64,000 nucleotides of DNA, taken from positions 124,001 to 188,000 of the forward strand of contig NZ_LMAK01000078.1 of assembly GCF_001439665.1 (NCBI RefSeq), written 5' to 3'. This DNA is from Formosa algae (GTDB taxonomy: Bacteria > Bacteroidota > Bacteroidia > Flavobacteriales > Flavobacteriaceae). A program made the translations under genes and the position numbers. The notes beneath the pieces were generated by a model. The model worked only from the letters and a program-made list of their open reading frames with translations. It had not been told where the DNA came from and did no database searches. Shown here in pieces: positions 30,320 to 39,196 of the stretch; the first letter of the stretch is position 1, and every line of letters starts with the position of its first letter.

Positions 30320-31786
30320 ATGAAGAAAATAATATATATACTATTAGGAGTTTCGTTAACTACTGCGGTAAGTTGTAGTGATGACTTCCTAGAAAAAGAT
30401 CCATCAGAGTTTATGTCTGATGAAGAAATAGCAGAAATTTCACCAGATTACCCAGAATTATCAGAAGCGATTTTAAGAGGTAATTACGAAAACATGTACG
30501 TAACCGGTTCTGGTGGTACAGATTTAGATCATGATGATTTTGGTCAGAAAAGTTACGATATTTACGGAGACATGTTATCCGGAGATATGGTTCTTGGAGG
30601 CTTAAACTACGGATGGTATTCAGGTATTTCTGAAATGCAATCAACTATCGACTTTACAGATACAGACAACTACAAACCATGGAGATACTATTACCGTATT
30701 GTAAATGGAGCGAACTCTGTAATTGATGGTTACGGTGGAAACGATGCAGAATTAGAAGCTGGTACAGATGCAATCTATTCTTTTGCTCAAGCTCGTGCTA
30801 TGCGTGCTTATGCTTACTTTTACTTAGCAAACTTATTCTCTACATCTTACGATGCTACTGCAGAAATTTTACCTATATATACATCTTTATCTCAAGACAA
30901 CCAACCGTTAAGTACTACGGCAGACGTGTATGCACTTATTATTGAAGACTTAACATATGCTGTTGAAGGATTAGATGGATTTAGTAGAGATTCTAAATCT
31001 TACATCAACCAAACAGTAGCACAAGGACTTTTAGCTTATGCATACGCTGCAATGGGAGAAAATGCTTTAGCAAAACAAGCAAGTTCAGACGCTATTTTAA
31101 GCTCTGGAGCTAGCATTGTTAGCGAAACAGAAGCTGTTGGCGGATTTAACGATGTTACAACTAGTGCTTGGATTTGGGGTACAGACATTACTATTGCTTC
31201 AGACTTAGACTTAGTATCTTGGTGGGGTCAAGTAGATTTATTTACATATAGCTATGCTTGGGCTGGAGATCCTAAAATTATTAACGACGAATTATATGCT
31301 GCAATTCCTGATAACGATGTTAGAAAAGGACAGTTTGTGAATGCCTATGGAGATGGTCAATTATACCCAATCAATAAATTCTACGCTCCAGACAGAGTTG
31401 TAGGAGGACAACGTAACATTGAAACAGATTATTTATACATGCGTATAGATGAAATGTACCTTTTAAACGCAGAAACTGCAGCAAAATCTGGAGACGAAGC
31501 AACTGCAATATCTGTACTTAAAGCGTTATTAGATGAGCGTTTAGATGACACATCTTATGTAGACCAATTAAGCGGAGATGCATTATTAGATGAAATCATT
31601 TTACAAACACGTATCGAGTTTTGGGGTGAAGGAAAAAGTTACTTATTAATGAAACGTAACAATTCAGATATTACCTTAGGTAGTAACCACCTTACTTACC
31701 CAAGTCAAACAATTTCTTCAGACGATGATAGATTGACTTTAGATATTCCTCAATTAGAAATACAAAACAACCCTTTTATCAACTAA
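30320..31786 (+). CDS. SusD/RagB-type substrate-binding lipoprotein, pair 1
   Basis: This is the surface lipoprotein lid of the pair 1 transporter. The 488-residue protein has a lipoprotein signal with Cys19 (TTAVSCSDDFLEKDP). The SDD after the cysteine resembles the flavobacterial signal for export to the cell surface. The SusD fold is indicated by ARAMRAYAYFYLANLF in the first helical repeat region (about 158-173). The C-terminal part has YLYMRIDEMYLLNAETAAKSGD and RIEFWGEGKSYLLMKR, and it ends LDIPQLEIQNNPFIN. It lies 12 nt after susC and is followed by a strong terminator. Confidence 0.93.
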   Translation: MKKIIYILLGVSLTTAVSCSDDFLEKDPSEFMSDEEIAEISPDYPELSEAILRGNYENMYVTGSGGTDLDHDDFGQKSYDIYGDMLSGDMVLGGLNYGWYSGISEMQSTIDFTDTDNYKPWRYYYRIVNGANSVIDGYGGNDAELEAGTDAIYSFAQARAMRAYAYFYLANLFSTSYDATAEILPIYTSLSQDNQPLSTTADVYALIIEDLTYAVEGLDGFSRDSKSYINQTVAQGLLAYAYAAMGENALAKQASSDAILSSGASIVSETEAVGGFNDVTTSAWIWGTDITIASDLDLVSWWGQVDLFTYSYAWAGDPKIINDELYAAIPDNDVRKGQFVNAYGDGQLYPINKFYAPDRVVGGQRNIETDYLYMRIDEMYLLNAETAAKSGDEATAISVLKALLDERLDDTSYVDQLSGDALLDEIILQTRIEFWGEGKSYLLMKRNNSDITLGSNHLTYPSQTISSDDDRLTLDIPQLEIQNNPFIN

Positions 31787-31830
31787 TCTAAACAAAAACG
31801 TTAGATTATATATAAATGGTTAATGTTATT

Positions 31831-31867
31831 AAAGCCTTGTGTACATGTTACACAAGGCTTTTCTTTT
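31831..31867 (+). terminator. Terminator of SusCD pair 1
   Basis: AAAGCCTTGTGTA (31831-31843) and TACACAAGGCTTT (31849-31861) form a perfect 13-bp stem with a 5-nt loop. It is followed by a T-rich run. Confidence 0.92.
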
Positions 31868-32125
31868 TTACATATTTAAAAAATTTAAATAGATAATATT
31901 TATTACTATATAATATAGTATAATAACTTAACATAATTATGACAATCGTGTCAATAATTAATTTACAGAATTAAATAAATGAAAAAAACAACTTTTTATG
32001 TTAAAAAAAGCATTATGAAGTTGAAAAAAACATTGCTGTATTTTCAAAATATCAATTATTTCGTAGCTGTTTTATTAATTTCTCTTCAAAAAATCTAATA
32101 TTTTCCAAATTTTAAGGAATAATTA
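31868..32125. other. Intergenic region upstream of susC pair 2
   Basis: This is very AT-rich DNA without a credible gene. Its only clear structure is the palindrome at 31940-31953, listed separately. A run of short A- and T-tracts follows. The last 25 bases (CCAAATTTTAAGG) resemble the same position before susC of pair 3. Confidence 0.6.
31940..31953. promoter_or_regulatory. TGACA-N4-TGTCA palindrome upstream of susC pair 2 (candidate operator)
   Basis: TGACAATCGTGTCA is a 5-bp inverted repeat with a 4-nt centre, 244 nt before the susC start codon. Upstream of the pair 3 susC the sequence TGACAACCGTGTCA occurs at 241 nt. Including flanks the match is ATGACAAYCGTGTCAA. The regulator is unknown and not encoded in the window. 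Confidence 0.55.
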
Positions 32126-32172
32126 TTGTTTTATTAACTTTTAATTAAGATTTTAGTTTCCGACTAATTCAA
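32126..32172 (+). promoter_or_regulatory. Conserved susC upstream block, copy 2
   Basis: ATTATTG (TTG at 32126-32128) is followed by TTTTATTAACTTTTAATTA and AAGATTTTAG, then CTAATTCAA (32164-32172) 11 nt before the start codon. The -7 match is poorer than in copies 1 and 3, although the overall block is clearly the same. Confidence 0.55.
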
Positions 32173-32183
32173 ATCAAATAAAA

Positions 32184-35100
32184 ATGAAAACAAAGTTTAG
32201 TGGAATTCTAACGCTGTTTCTAGCGTTTGTTGTGCAACTAACATTTGCACAAGAGAAATTAATTTCAGGGACTGTTTCAGACGAAGCCGGCCTACCTCTC
32301 CCTGGGGTTAACATTATTATTAAAGGTACCTCTCAAGGTACACAATCCGATTTTGATGGTAATTATACTATTTCTGCAGCAAGCGGAGATGTATTATCAT
32401 TTTCTTTCATGGGTTACAAAACAACAGCAGTTACTGTAGGCGCATCTAGCTCCTTAAACTTAACAATGGCTCAAGACTTATCTGAGCTTGACGAAGTTGT
32501 AGTAACAGCATTAGGTATTAGAAGAGAAGAGAAAGCATTAGGGTATTCTTCTCAATCTGTATCTTCTGAAGAACTTACAACTGTAAGAGATGCAAACATT
32601 GTAAACTCTTTAAGTGGTAAAGTCGCAGGTATTAACGTAACAAACGCTTCTGGAGCTGTAGGTTCTGAAAGTAGAATTGTTATTCGTGGTATCTCTTCTA
32701 TTAGTGGAAACACTCAACCTTTAATTATTGTAGATGGTGTTGTTATGGACAATACAAGTTATGGTGATTCTGGTGCGTATGGAGGTAATAGTACTCCAAA
32801 CGGTATAGCAGATCTTAACCAAGACGATATTGCATCTATGAACGTTTTAAAAGGTGGAGCCGCAACTTCTTTATATGGTATGCGTGGTGCTAATGGTGTA
32901 ATTGTAATTACAACTAAATCAGGAACTACTAAATCTACCCAATTAGGAATAGAGATTTCTAGTAGTGTTAGTTTTGAAAACGCTTATGTATTACCAGAAT
33001 ACCAAAACTCTTACGGACAAGGTTTTGATACTACATATTTTGAATACGTAGATGGTGTAACTGGAGACGGTGGAATTGACGAAAGTTGGGGAGCACCTCT
33101 AGATGCTGGATACGAATTTATTCAATGGGATTCTTTTGATGGTGAAGCTAAACCATGGGTATCTCATCCAGATAATGTTAAAGATTTCTACGAAACAGGG
33201 ATTACAACTAATAACAACATTGCTTTTTCTAAAAGTGGAGACGGTTATAACGGTAGAATCTCTTTGGGTATGACAGATCAAAAAGGTATTATATACAATA
33301 CAGATTTAAGAAAATATAACTTAGGTGGTAAATTAAATTTCGATTTATCTGATAAGTGGAGTGCAGGAATGTCTGTAAATTATATTAAAACAGAAAGTAG
33401 CAACTTACCTTCTTTAGGATATGGAGATGCGAACAACCAAATCGGTCAATTAGTATGGAGTGGACGTAATGTTGATTTCCAAGCTTTAAAAGATTGGAAA
33501 AATCTTCCTTTAGGTTATGCTGCTGGATCTGACACAGCTACTCCAATTAACTGGAACTTAGCATACAACAACAACCCATATTGGGCTTTAGACACAAACA
33601 CAAATACATTTGATAGAAACAGATTATTAGGTAACATAAATATTACTTATCAAATTACAGACGACTTAAGCTTTACTGCTCAAACAGGTATCGATTATTT
33701 CTCTTCTTTAGATACTAAACGAAGAGCATTTGGTACATACGAAAGTACTAGAGGGTCTTATGAAGAAACACAACGTACACGTTACGAAATTAACAGTCAA
33801 GCGATTTTAAACTATAATATTGATATTACTGAAAAATTCAATACAAGTTTAAGCCTTGGAGGACAAACAATGGTAAATAATTATCACCGTTTATACATGG
33901 CAGCTTCAGAATTACAAGTACCAGATGTATATAATATCTCTAACACAAGAGATGGTGTAACACCAAGTTTAGATCAGTCTCAAACAGATCAAAAAATTAA
34001 TTCAGGATTTGGTATCGCTTCATTTTCTTACGACGATGTGGTATTTTTAGATCTTACCGGACGTAATGACTGGGCATCTGTATTACCATCAACAAAAAAC
34101 AGCTTCTTCTACCCTGGTGCTAATTTAAGTGCTATTGTTAGTGATATAGCTAATATGAATAATACATTTTTAAAGCTTAGAGCAGGTTGGGCACAAGTAG
34201 GTAGTTCAGGACCATTATCACCTTACAGTTTAGAACCAGCATATACATTTGGTACAGCTTGGGGAACAACTCCTGTAGCCTCTTCTCCTACTACATTATG
34301 GAATCCAAACATTAAAAATGAAACTACTGAAGAATTTGAAATTGGTTTTGATGCAAGATTCTTTTCTAATCGTTTACGTGTAGACTTTACATACTACGAC
34401 AAAGAAACGTCTGATGTTATTATGGCAAAAGAAATTTCTGGAGCTTCAGGAAACTTATACTTCTGGGACAATGCAGCAACATTAACTAACAAAGGTTACG
34501 AAGTTACTTTAGGTGCCGATATCATTAGAAATGATGGTGACGGATTCAATTTAGGATTCTCTGCAAACTTTGCACGTAACAGAAACAAAGCTCAAGATAT
34601 TGATGATGATCCAACAACAAACAATGGAAGTATTGTTTTAGGTGGACTTTGGAATGTAGATATCCAAGCTAATGAAGGTGAAGCCGTAGGTACAATTTAC
34701 GGTCCTGCTTTTGCAAGAAACGATGATGGAGCTATTATTTACAGTAATGGTTTACCAACTATAGATCCAACAAACCAAGTATTAGGTAACATTAACCCAG
34801 ATTGGACTGGAGGTTTAAATATAGACATGTCTTACAAAAACATCAGATTCTCTACTTTATTTGATGTGAAATGGGGAGGAGATATTTATTCTCAAACAAA
34901 CAGCTGGGGTAACTACGCTGGTGTACTAGCCGAAACATTACCAGGAAGAGAAACTGGTATTATTGGTGAAGGTGTAAAATCTGACGGTAGCGGCGGATGG
35001 GTTGCTAACGATATCGTACAAACTGCATCTACGTATTACGGAACTGTGTATGGTTCTAACATCGGAGAATCTGCAGTATACGACGCTTCTTTTGTGAAGT

Positions 35101-35330
35101 GGAGAGAATTAGCTTTATTCTATGACTTCCCATTAAAGAAATGGGCTAAAACAGGAGTTGATCAATTATCTTTAGGTGTTACAGTACGTAACTTAGCTAT
35201 TTTATACAAGAAAACACCAAACATCGATCCAGAATCTGCATTTAGTAACAGTACTGGAGCACAAGGTTTAGAGTACGCTCAAGTACCTTCTACACGTAGT
35301 ATTGGTATTAACTTAAATGTTAAATTTTAA
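32184..35330 (+). CDS. SusC/RagA-type TonB-dependent transporter, pair 2
   Basis: This is a 1048-residue outer-membrane transporter. It has a signal peptide (MKTKFSGILTLFLAFVVQ, cleaved near FAQ), a CarboxypepD_reg-like domain (ISGTVSDEAGLPLPGVNIII, to about 98) and a TonB-box-like DEVVVTALGIRREEKALGY (about 105-123). The plug has RIVIRGISSISGNTQPLIIVDGVV and LKGGAATSLYGMRGANGVI. The C-terminus is SIGINLNVKF. The TALGI-[RS]RE-x-K-x-LGY form is shared only with the pair 3 transporter, so these two belong to one subgroup. It heads a four-gene operon with a SusD-like protein and two further lipoproteins. The substrate is unknown. Confidence 0.93.
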   Translation: MKTKFSGILTLFLAFVVQLTFAQEKLISGTVSDEAGLPLPGVNIIIKGTSQGTQSDFDGNYTISAASGDVLSFSFMGYKTTAVTVGASSSLNLTMAQDLSELDEVVVTALGIRREEKALGYSSQSVSSEELTTVRDANIVNSLSGKVAGINVTNASGAVGSESRIVIRGISSISGNTQPLIIVDGVVMDNTSYGDSGAYGGNSTPNGIADLNQDDIASMNVLKGGAATSLYGMRGANGVIVITTKSGTTKSTQLGIEISSSVSFENAYVLPEYQNSYGQGFDTTYFEYVDGVTGDGGIDESWGAPLDAGYEFIQWDSFDGEAKPWVSHPDNVKDFYETGITTNNNIAFSKSGDGYNGRISLGMTDQKGIIYNTDLRKYNLGGKLNFDLSDKWSAGMSVNYIKTESSNLPSLGYGDANNQIGQLVWSGRNVDFQALKDWKNLPLGYAAGSDTATPINWNLAYNNNPYWALDTNTNTFDRNRLLGNINITYQITDDLSFTAQTGIDYFSSLDTKRRAFGTYESTRGSYEETQRTRYEINSQAILNYNIDITEKFNTSLSLGGQTMVNNYHRLYMAASELQVPDVYNISNTRDGVTPSLDQSQTDQKINSGFGIASFSYDDVVFLDLTGRNDWASVLPSTKNSFFYPGANLSAIVSDIANMNNTFLKLRAGWAQVGSSGPLSPYSLEPAYTFGTAWGTTPVASSPTTLWNPNIKNETTEEFEIGFDARFFSNRLRVDFTYYDKETSDVIMAKEISGASGNLYFWDNAATLTNKGYEVTLGADIIRNDGDGFNLGFSANFARNRNKAQDIDDDPTTNNGSIVLGGLWNVDIQANEGEAVGTIYGPAFARNDDGAIIYSNGLPTIDPTNQVLGNINPDWTGGLNIDMSYKNIRFSTLFDVKWGGDIYSQTNSWGNYAGVLAETLPGRETGIIGEGVKSDGSGGWVANDIVQTASTYYGTVYGSNIGESAVYDASFVKWRELALFYDFPLKKWAKTGVDQLSLGVTVRNLAILYKKTPNIDPESAFSNSTGAQGLEYAQVPSTRSIGINLNVKF

Positions 35331-35343
35331 AACTTAAAGTAAA

Positions 35344-36792
35344 ATGAAAAAACTTAAATATATATTCTTACTAGCTACTATATTACCAATGTTGGTAATG
35401 AACACTAGTTGTGACACGAATTTTGAGGAGATAAACACAAATCCAAACGATCCTGCCACAGTACCGAGTACTTTATTATTAGCAGGGATATTAAGATCGT
35501 CTGCAAATGAAGTTCAAAATTACTTCCTAGCGGGAGAAGCGGCCTCTTGTTGGGTACAACACTTAGGAAAACCTGTATATAACGATAGTGAATTATATAT
35601 ACCAAGACAAGGAAGTATTGAAACGTTCTGGAACGTATTTTACGTATCAAACATTAACAATGCTAACTTAATGCAAGGTTTAGCTGAAGAAGAAGGAAAT
35701 AACGATATGCAAGGAATTGCTTTAGTTATGAAAGCTTACGCCTACCAACTATTAACAGATACTTTTGGAGATGTTCCTTACACAGAAGCAGGTCAAGCTT
35801 CAACTACAGGAAACACTACTCCTGTTTACGACGATAGTGAAATTGTATATGCTGGTATTTTAGATATGCTAGATGATGCTATGGTTTTATTAGACGGAAC
35901 AGGTACTATTGATGCCGGTCAAGATTTACTTTACGCTGGAGACTATATGTCTTGGAAACGTTTTGCAGCATCTTTAAAATTTAGAGTTTTAATGCGTGTG
36001 TCTAAAAACGCAAGTGCATTTAACGTACAATCAGAATTACAAGCTTTAGTAGATTCAGGTCTTTTATTCACAAGCAACACAGACCAAGCTGCTTTAACGT
36101 TCTTATCGGTAAGCCCTAATGCAAACCCTTATTTTGAAGGCTTAGTAGATGGTGGTCGTACTAACGAGTGGTGTTTAGGAGAAAGCCTTGTAGACTATAT
36201 GTTAGCTAGCGACGATCCAAGACTTGCTGTATACGCTCAAGAAGTTGGCGGAAACGGATCTGGAAATGGATATGTTGGTAAACCTGCAGGAATCGCTAAT
36301 GTTGGAGAAACTATTTACGGAGACTCTAACAACGTGTCTTTAATTGGTGAAAAATACTTAGAAGCAACGCAACCAGCTTACTTTATGAGCTATGCTCAAC
36401 TAAAACTATTAATGGCTGAAGCTGCTGAAAAAGGATATATTTCTGGTGAAGCAAGTACATATTATGCTGAAGGAATTACAGCGTCTTGTTTAGACAATGG
36501 AGTATCTACAGGTAGCTTATCGTTATTCTATAGCGGAGGAGCAACAGGTTTAAAACAAATAGCAGAGCAAGAATGGGTTGCATTATATATGCAAGGAAAT
36601 GAATCTTGGGCAGAATACTTAAGAACAGGTTACCCAGAATTACCATTAGCAATTGATGCTGTACAACCTAGTATTCCATCTCGTTATAATTATCCTGGAG
36701 CAGAACAATCTCTTAATAATGCAAATTACACAGCTGCAGCAGATGCAATTGGTGGAGATACTTTAGTAACAGAACTTTGGTGGCAAAATTAA
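35344..36792 (+). CDS. SusD-like lipoprotein (SusD_like-2 type), pair 2
   Basis: This is a 482-residue substrate-binding lipoprotein with the lipid cysteine at residue 23 (VMNTSCDTNFEEINTNPNDP). The start NFEEINTNPNDP and the segment LVMKAYAYQLLTDTFGDVPYTEA (about 120-142) are typical of the second SusD family (nutrient-binding SusD-like proteins). So is the end EQEWVALYMQGNESWAEYLRTGYPELPL. This branch differs from the classical RagB/SusD proteins of pairs 1, 4 and 5. It lies 13 nt after susC and 6 nt before the next lipoprotein gene. Confidence 0.9.
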   Translation: MKKLKYIFLLATILPMLVMNTSCDTNFEEINTNPNDPATVPSTLLLAGILRSSANEVQNYFLAGEAASCWVQHLGKPVYNDSELYIPRQGSIETFWNVFYVSNINNANLMQGLAEEEGNNDMQGIALVMKAYAYQLLTDTFGDVPYTEAGQASTTGNTTPVYDDSEIVYAGILDMLDDAMVLLDGTGTIDAGQDLLYAGDYMSWKRFAASLKFRVLMRVSKNASAFNVQSELQALVDSGLLFTSNTDQAALTFLSVSPNANPYFEGLVDGGRTNEWCLGESLVDYMLASDDPRLAVYAQEVGGNGSGNGYVGKPAGIANVGETIYGDSNNVSLIGEKYLEATQPAYFMSYAQLKLLMAEAAEKGYISGEASTYYAEGITASCLDNGVSTGSLSLFYSGGATGLKQIAEQEWVALYMQGNESWAEYLRTGYPELPLAIDAVQPSIPSRYNYPGAEQSLNNANYTAAADAIGGDTLVTELWWQN

Positions 36793-36798
36793 TTTAAA

Positions 36799-37668
36799 AT
36801 GAAAAAAATGAAAAATTTATTATATATATGTTTTGTAATGCTAAGTGTACTTAGTTTTACATCATGTCAGGAAACTGATACAGACACTGTAGTAGAAACA
36901 GAAGGAGAAGCAGGTGTTCTTGTTAATGTATCTAACTACTCATCTGGCGCACTATTAGGTTCTCCAGAATCAGGAAAAGAATTAGACGAAGCTTCTATTG
37001 AATTCTCTGAAAGTTATTTAACATTAGTGGTTACTAAGCAATCTGGAGATTTTTCTCAAGGTGTAGAAAGTATTCAAGCTTACAAGTCGCTTAATGGTGG
37101 TGAAGAAATTTTAATCGGATCTTCAGAAAGTTTACCTTTTAGTGTAGAATATACTACTATTGAAGAATTTGTAGATGGAACAGGATTAGATGTTGCAGAT
37201 TTAAGAATTGGAGATTCTTTTAGCTTCATTATTAAAGTGGTTAAAACAGACGGATCTGTATATACATACAACACAAGTATGGGACGTTTTCTTTTAGCTA
37301 TTAACTGTTCTTACGATTTAAACGGAACTTACACCATGACAAACTCTGTTTGTGGTAGTGAAGTAGAAGTTGAAATTTCACAAAATTCTGATGGTACATG
37401 GTACGCTTCAACAGCAGATGGTGGTTTATTACAATATTGTACAACAAACACAACTTTACAAAACTTTGGTAGTTTTGCAGTGTCTTGTGGAGGTATAGTT
37501 GATGCTTCTACAACTGCAGGAGGACCTGACTATTGTGAAGGTGGAGATTATGGTATTGGATGTATTACTGGCGGAACTTGGGATCAAGAAACAGGAATAC
37601 TACAAATGACACACAACGATGCGTTCTTTGGTGTTGGTGCATATACGTCTACATACGTAAGAAAATAA
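36799..37668 (+). CDS. Cysteine-rich surface lipoprotein of the pair 2 operon
   Basis: I do not recognise a named family. The 289-residue protein has a lipoprotein signal with Cys23 (LSFTSCQETDTD), with acidic residues after the cysteine that fit surface export. Residues 30-165 look like an Ig-like or beta-sandwich domain. Residues 170-289 carry seven cysteines (NCSYDL, SVCGSE, QYCTT, VSCGG, DYCEGG, IGCITGG and neighbours), unusual for this proteome and suggesting disulfide bonds in a small C-terminal domain. It sits where SusE/SusF-like binding proteins are found in other SusCD loci, so an accessory substrate-binding role is inferred from position only. Confidence 0.75.
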   Translation: MKKMKNLLYICFVMLSVLSFTSCQETDTDTVVETEGEAGVLVNVSNYSSGALLGSPESGKELDEASIEFSESYLTLVVTKQSGDFSQGVESIQAYKSLNGGEEILIGSSESLPFSVEYTTIEEFVDGTGLDVADLRIGDSFSFIIKVVKTDGSVYTYNTSMGRFLLAINCSYDLNGTYTMTNSVCGSEVEVEISQNSDGTWYASTADGGLLQYCTTNTTLQNFGSFAVSCGGIVDASTTAGGPDYCEGGDYGIGCITGGTWDQETGILQMTHNDAFFGVGAYTSTYVRK

Positions 37669-37702
37669 TTCATAGTAGAATTAAAACTTTAACATATAAA
37701 TT

Positions 37703-38578
37703 ATGAAAAACATATATAAAACTTTTTGTCTATTGGCTTTATCAGGTATAGTGTTTACATCTTGTGAAGATGGAGACGACCATACAGGAGAATCACTAAT
37801 AGAATATACTAATGTTGGAGCAACGGTATCTTCAGCATCACAATCTTATACGGTAAGCGAATCTGATATTCACACATCTGGTGATTACACCATTCCTTAT
37901 ACTGTAACACTTAACGAAGCTGTAACAGCAACTACTATTATTGATTTAATTCAAACAGGTGGTGAAGCAGATAGCGAAGATTACGAAACATCATCTATTA
38001 CTGTAAGTCCAGGTAACACAACAGGAACGGGTTACATTACTGTATTTAGTAACGCTTATGTAGAAGGTACTGAAACTTTAGAATTAACTGCTAAATCTAG
38101 AGCGAACCTAAACATTAACGATTACTCAATTGATATTACAATTGATGACGACTACATTAATGATCAACTTGATTTCCAATTAACTTGGGAAGGTTCTTTC
38201 ACCGGATCTGTAGGTACTGGAGCAGATTTAGTATTAGATTTCTGTGCTATGGATTTTGATATTCTTATTTATGATGAAACTCTAACTGATGTAGGATTTT
38301 ATAATGCAGCAACAGGATCTTGTCCAGAGTCAGCTACATTGTCAGGTTTACCTGATGGATTTTACTATGTAGTTGTAGATTTATACGACAACCCATTATA
38401 TGTATATGAAGGAGGAATAGATGTACCAATTACATTCTCTTGGAGCCAAGATTACTTTGATTCAGTGACAGGTTCTATAACATTAAATGCATATAATACA
38501 GATTCTACTTCTGGAACTTATGCAATTGCTACTATAACTATTGAAGATGGTTACATTTATACAGTACAAGCGTACTAA
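37703..38578 (+). CDS. Surface lipoprotein with Calx-beta-like domain, pair 2 operon
   Basis: This 291-residue lipoprotein has its lipid cysteine at residue 21 (IVFTSCEDGDDHTGES). Residues about 40-145 resemble a Calx-beta or similar adhesion-type beta-sandwich, with YTVSESDIHTSGDYTIPYTVTLNEA and a later GTETLELTAKSR and DITIDDDY. The second half (about 150-291) is another beta-rich domain with FDILIYDETLTDVGFYN and two cysteines. It is the last gene of the operon, followed by a strong terminator. Its role is unknown. Binding of substrate or calcium outside the cell is possible from the fold, but no specific motif shows it. Confidence 0.72.
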   Translation: MKNIYKTFCLLALSGIVFTSCEDGDDHTGESLIEYTNVGATVSSASQSYTVSESDIHTSGDYTIPYTVTLNEAVTATTIIDLIQTGGEADSEDYETSSITVSPGNTTGTGYITVFSNAYVEGTETLELTAKSRANLNINDYSIDITIDDDYINDQLDFQLTWEGSFTGSVGTGADLVLDFCAMDFDILIYDETLTDVGFYNAATGSCPESATLSGLPDGFYYVVVDLYDNPLYVYEGGIDVPITFSWSQDYFDSVTGSITLNAYNTDSTSGTYAIATITIEDGYIYTVQAY

Positions 38579-38602
38579 TTAAAAGCCATATTTAAATATG
38601 AT

Positions 38603-38632
38603 AAAACCACCTTTAACAAGGTGGTTTTTTTT
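38603..38632 (+). terminator. Terminator of the pair 2 operon
   Basis: AAAACCACCTT (38603-38613) pairs with AAGGTGGTTTT (38618-38628) across a 4-nt loop. It is followed by further T residues. Confidence 0.92.
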
Positions 38633-39139
38633 ATATCTACATTTAAAACAAAAAACCAAGGGCAACAACCTCATTCCTATTCTTGGTTAAGAAATTCAAA
38701 AACACCTATTTTTAAGACAAATTAATCACTCAAAATTAAGTATATAAAATAGCCTAAATAAACTCAAAAATCCGAGCACATTTAAAACCCCAAAAACGAT
38801 CAAAAAACAGACCTGCAAACCAATATTATTCAACTTTGATTTTTTGTGCTTAAAAACACTAAAAAACACCTTAGAAATGTTAATTTAAGGTTAAGCAAAT
38901 CACATAAAAATGTTACAATTAGACATCTTGCAGCCAAAATGGGGTCGAAAAAGAATGACAACCGTGTCAAAAAAGGCTAAAACGAATAATAAACACCATA
39001 AAACGGGGGGTTTGGAACTCTTAAAATATTATCAATTTAAAAATTCATTGAGAAATCACTTAAATATTTATTATTTATACTCGAAATATTAGATATTCCT
39101 CAAAAAACACAAAAACATCCAAACTTTAAGTTATTATTA
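38633..39139. other. Intergenic region upstream of susC pair 3
   Basis: This stretch of about 500 nt has no credible gene. A 60-codon open frame at 38910-39092 overlaps the candidate operator, has no recognisable product and was rejected. Other structure is an inverted repeat AACCAAG (38654-38660) / CTTGGTT (38682-38688) and the palindrome at 38956-38969. The end (CCAAACTTTAAG) resembles the pair 2 upstream region. Confidence 0.6.
38956..38969. promoter_or_regulatory. TGACA-N4-TGTCA palindrome upstream of susC pair 3 (candidate operator)
   Basis: TGACAACCGTGTCA lies 241 nt before the susC start codon. It matches the pair 2 copy (TGACAATCGTGTCA) at 13 of 14 positions. The palindrome to TTG distance is 170 nt here and 172 nt at pair 2. 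The DNA between these elements is otherwise mostly diverged. Confidence 0.55.
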
Positions 39140-39186
39140 TTGTTTTATTAACTATTAATTATGAATTTGGTCATTGACTAATTCAA
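39140..39186 (+). promoter_or_regulatory. Conserved susC upstream block, copy 3
   Basis: TTG (39140-39142) is spaced 19 nt from TGAATTTG (39162-39169), which matches five of six fixed bases of TAnnTTTG. CTAATTCAA (39178-39186) ends 10 nt before the start codon. The core TTTTATTAACTATTAATTA is the same as in copies 1 and 2 apart from one base each. Confidence 0.6.
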
Positions 39187-39196
39187 ATAAAATAAA

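Noticed and set aside
38910-39092. 60-codon open frame upstream of susC pair 3
   Set aside because: It lies in the regulatory gap, overlaps the palindrome, has lysine- and asparagine-rich sequence expected from AT-rich non-coding DNA, and has no counterpart upstream of pair 2.
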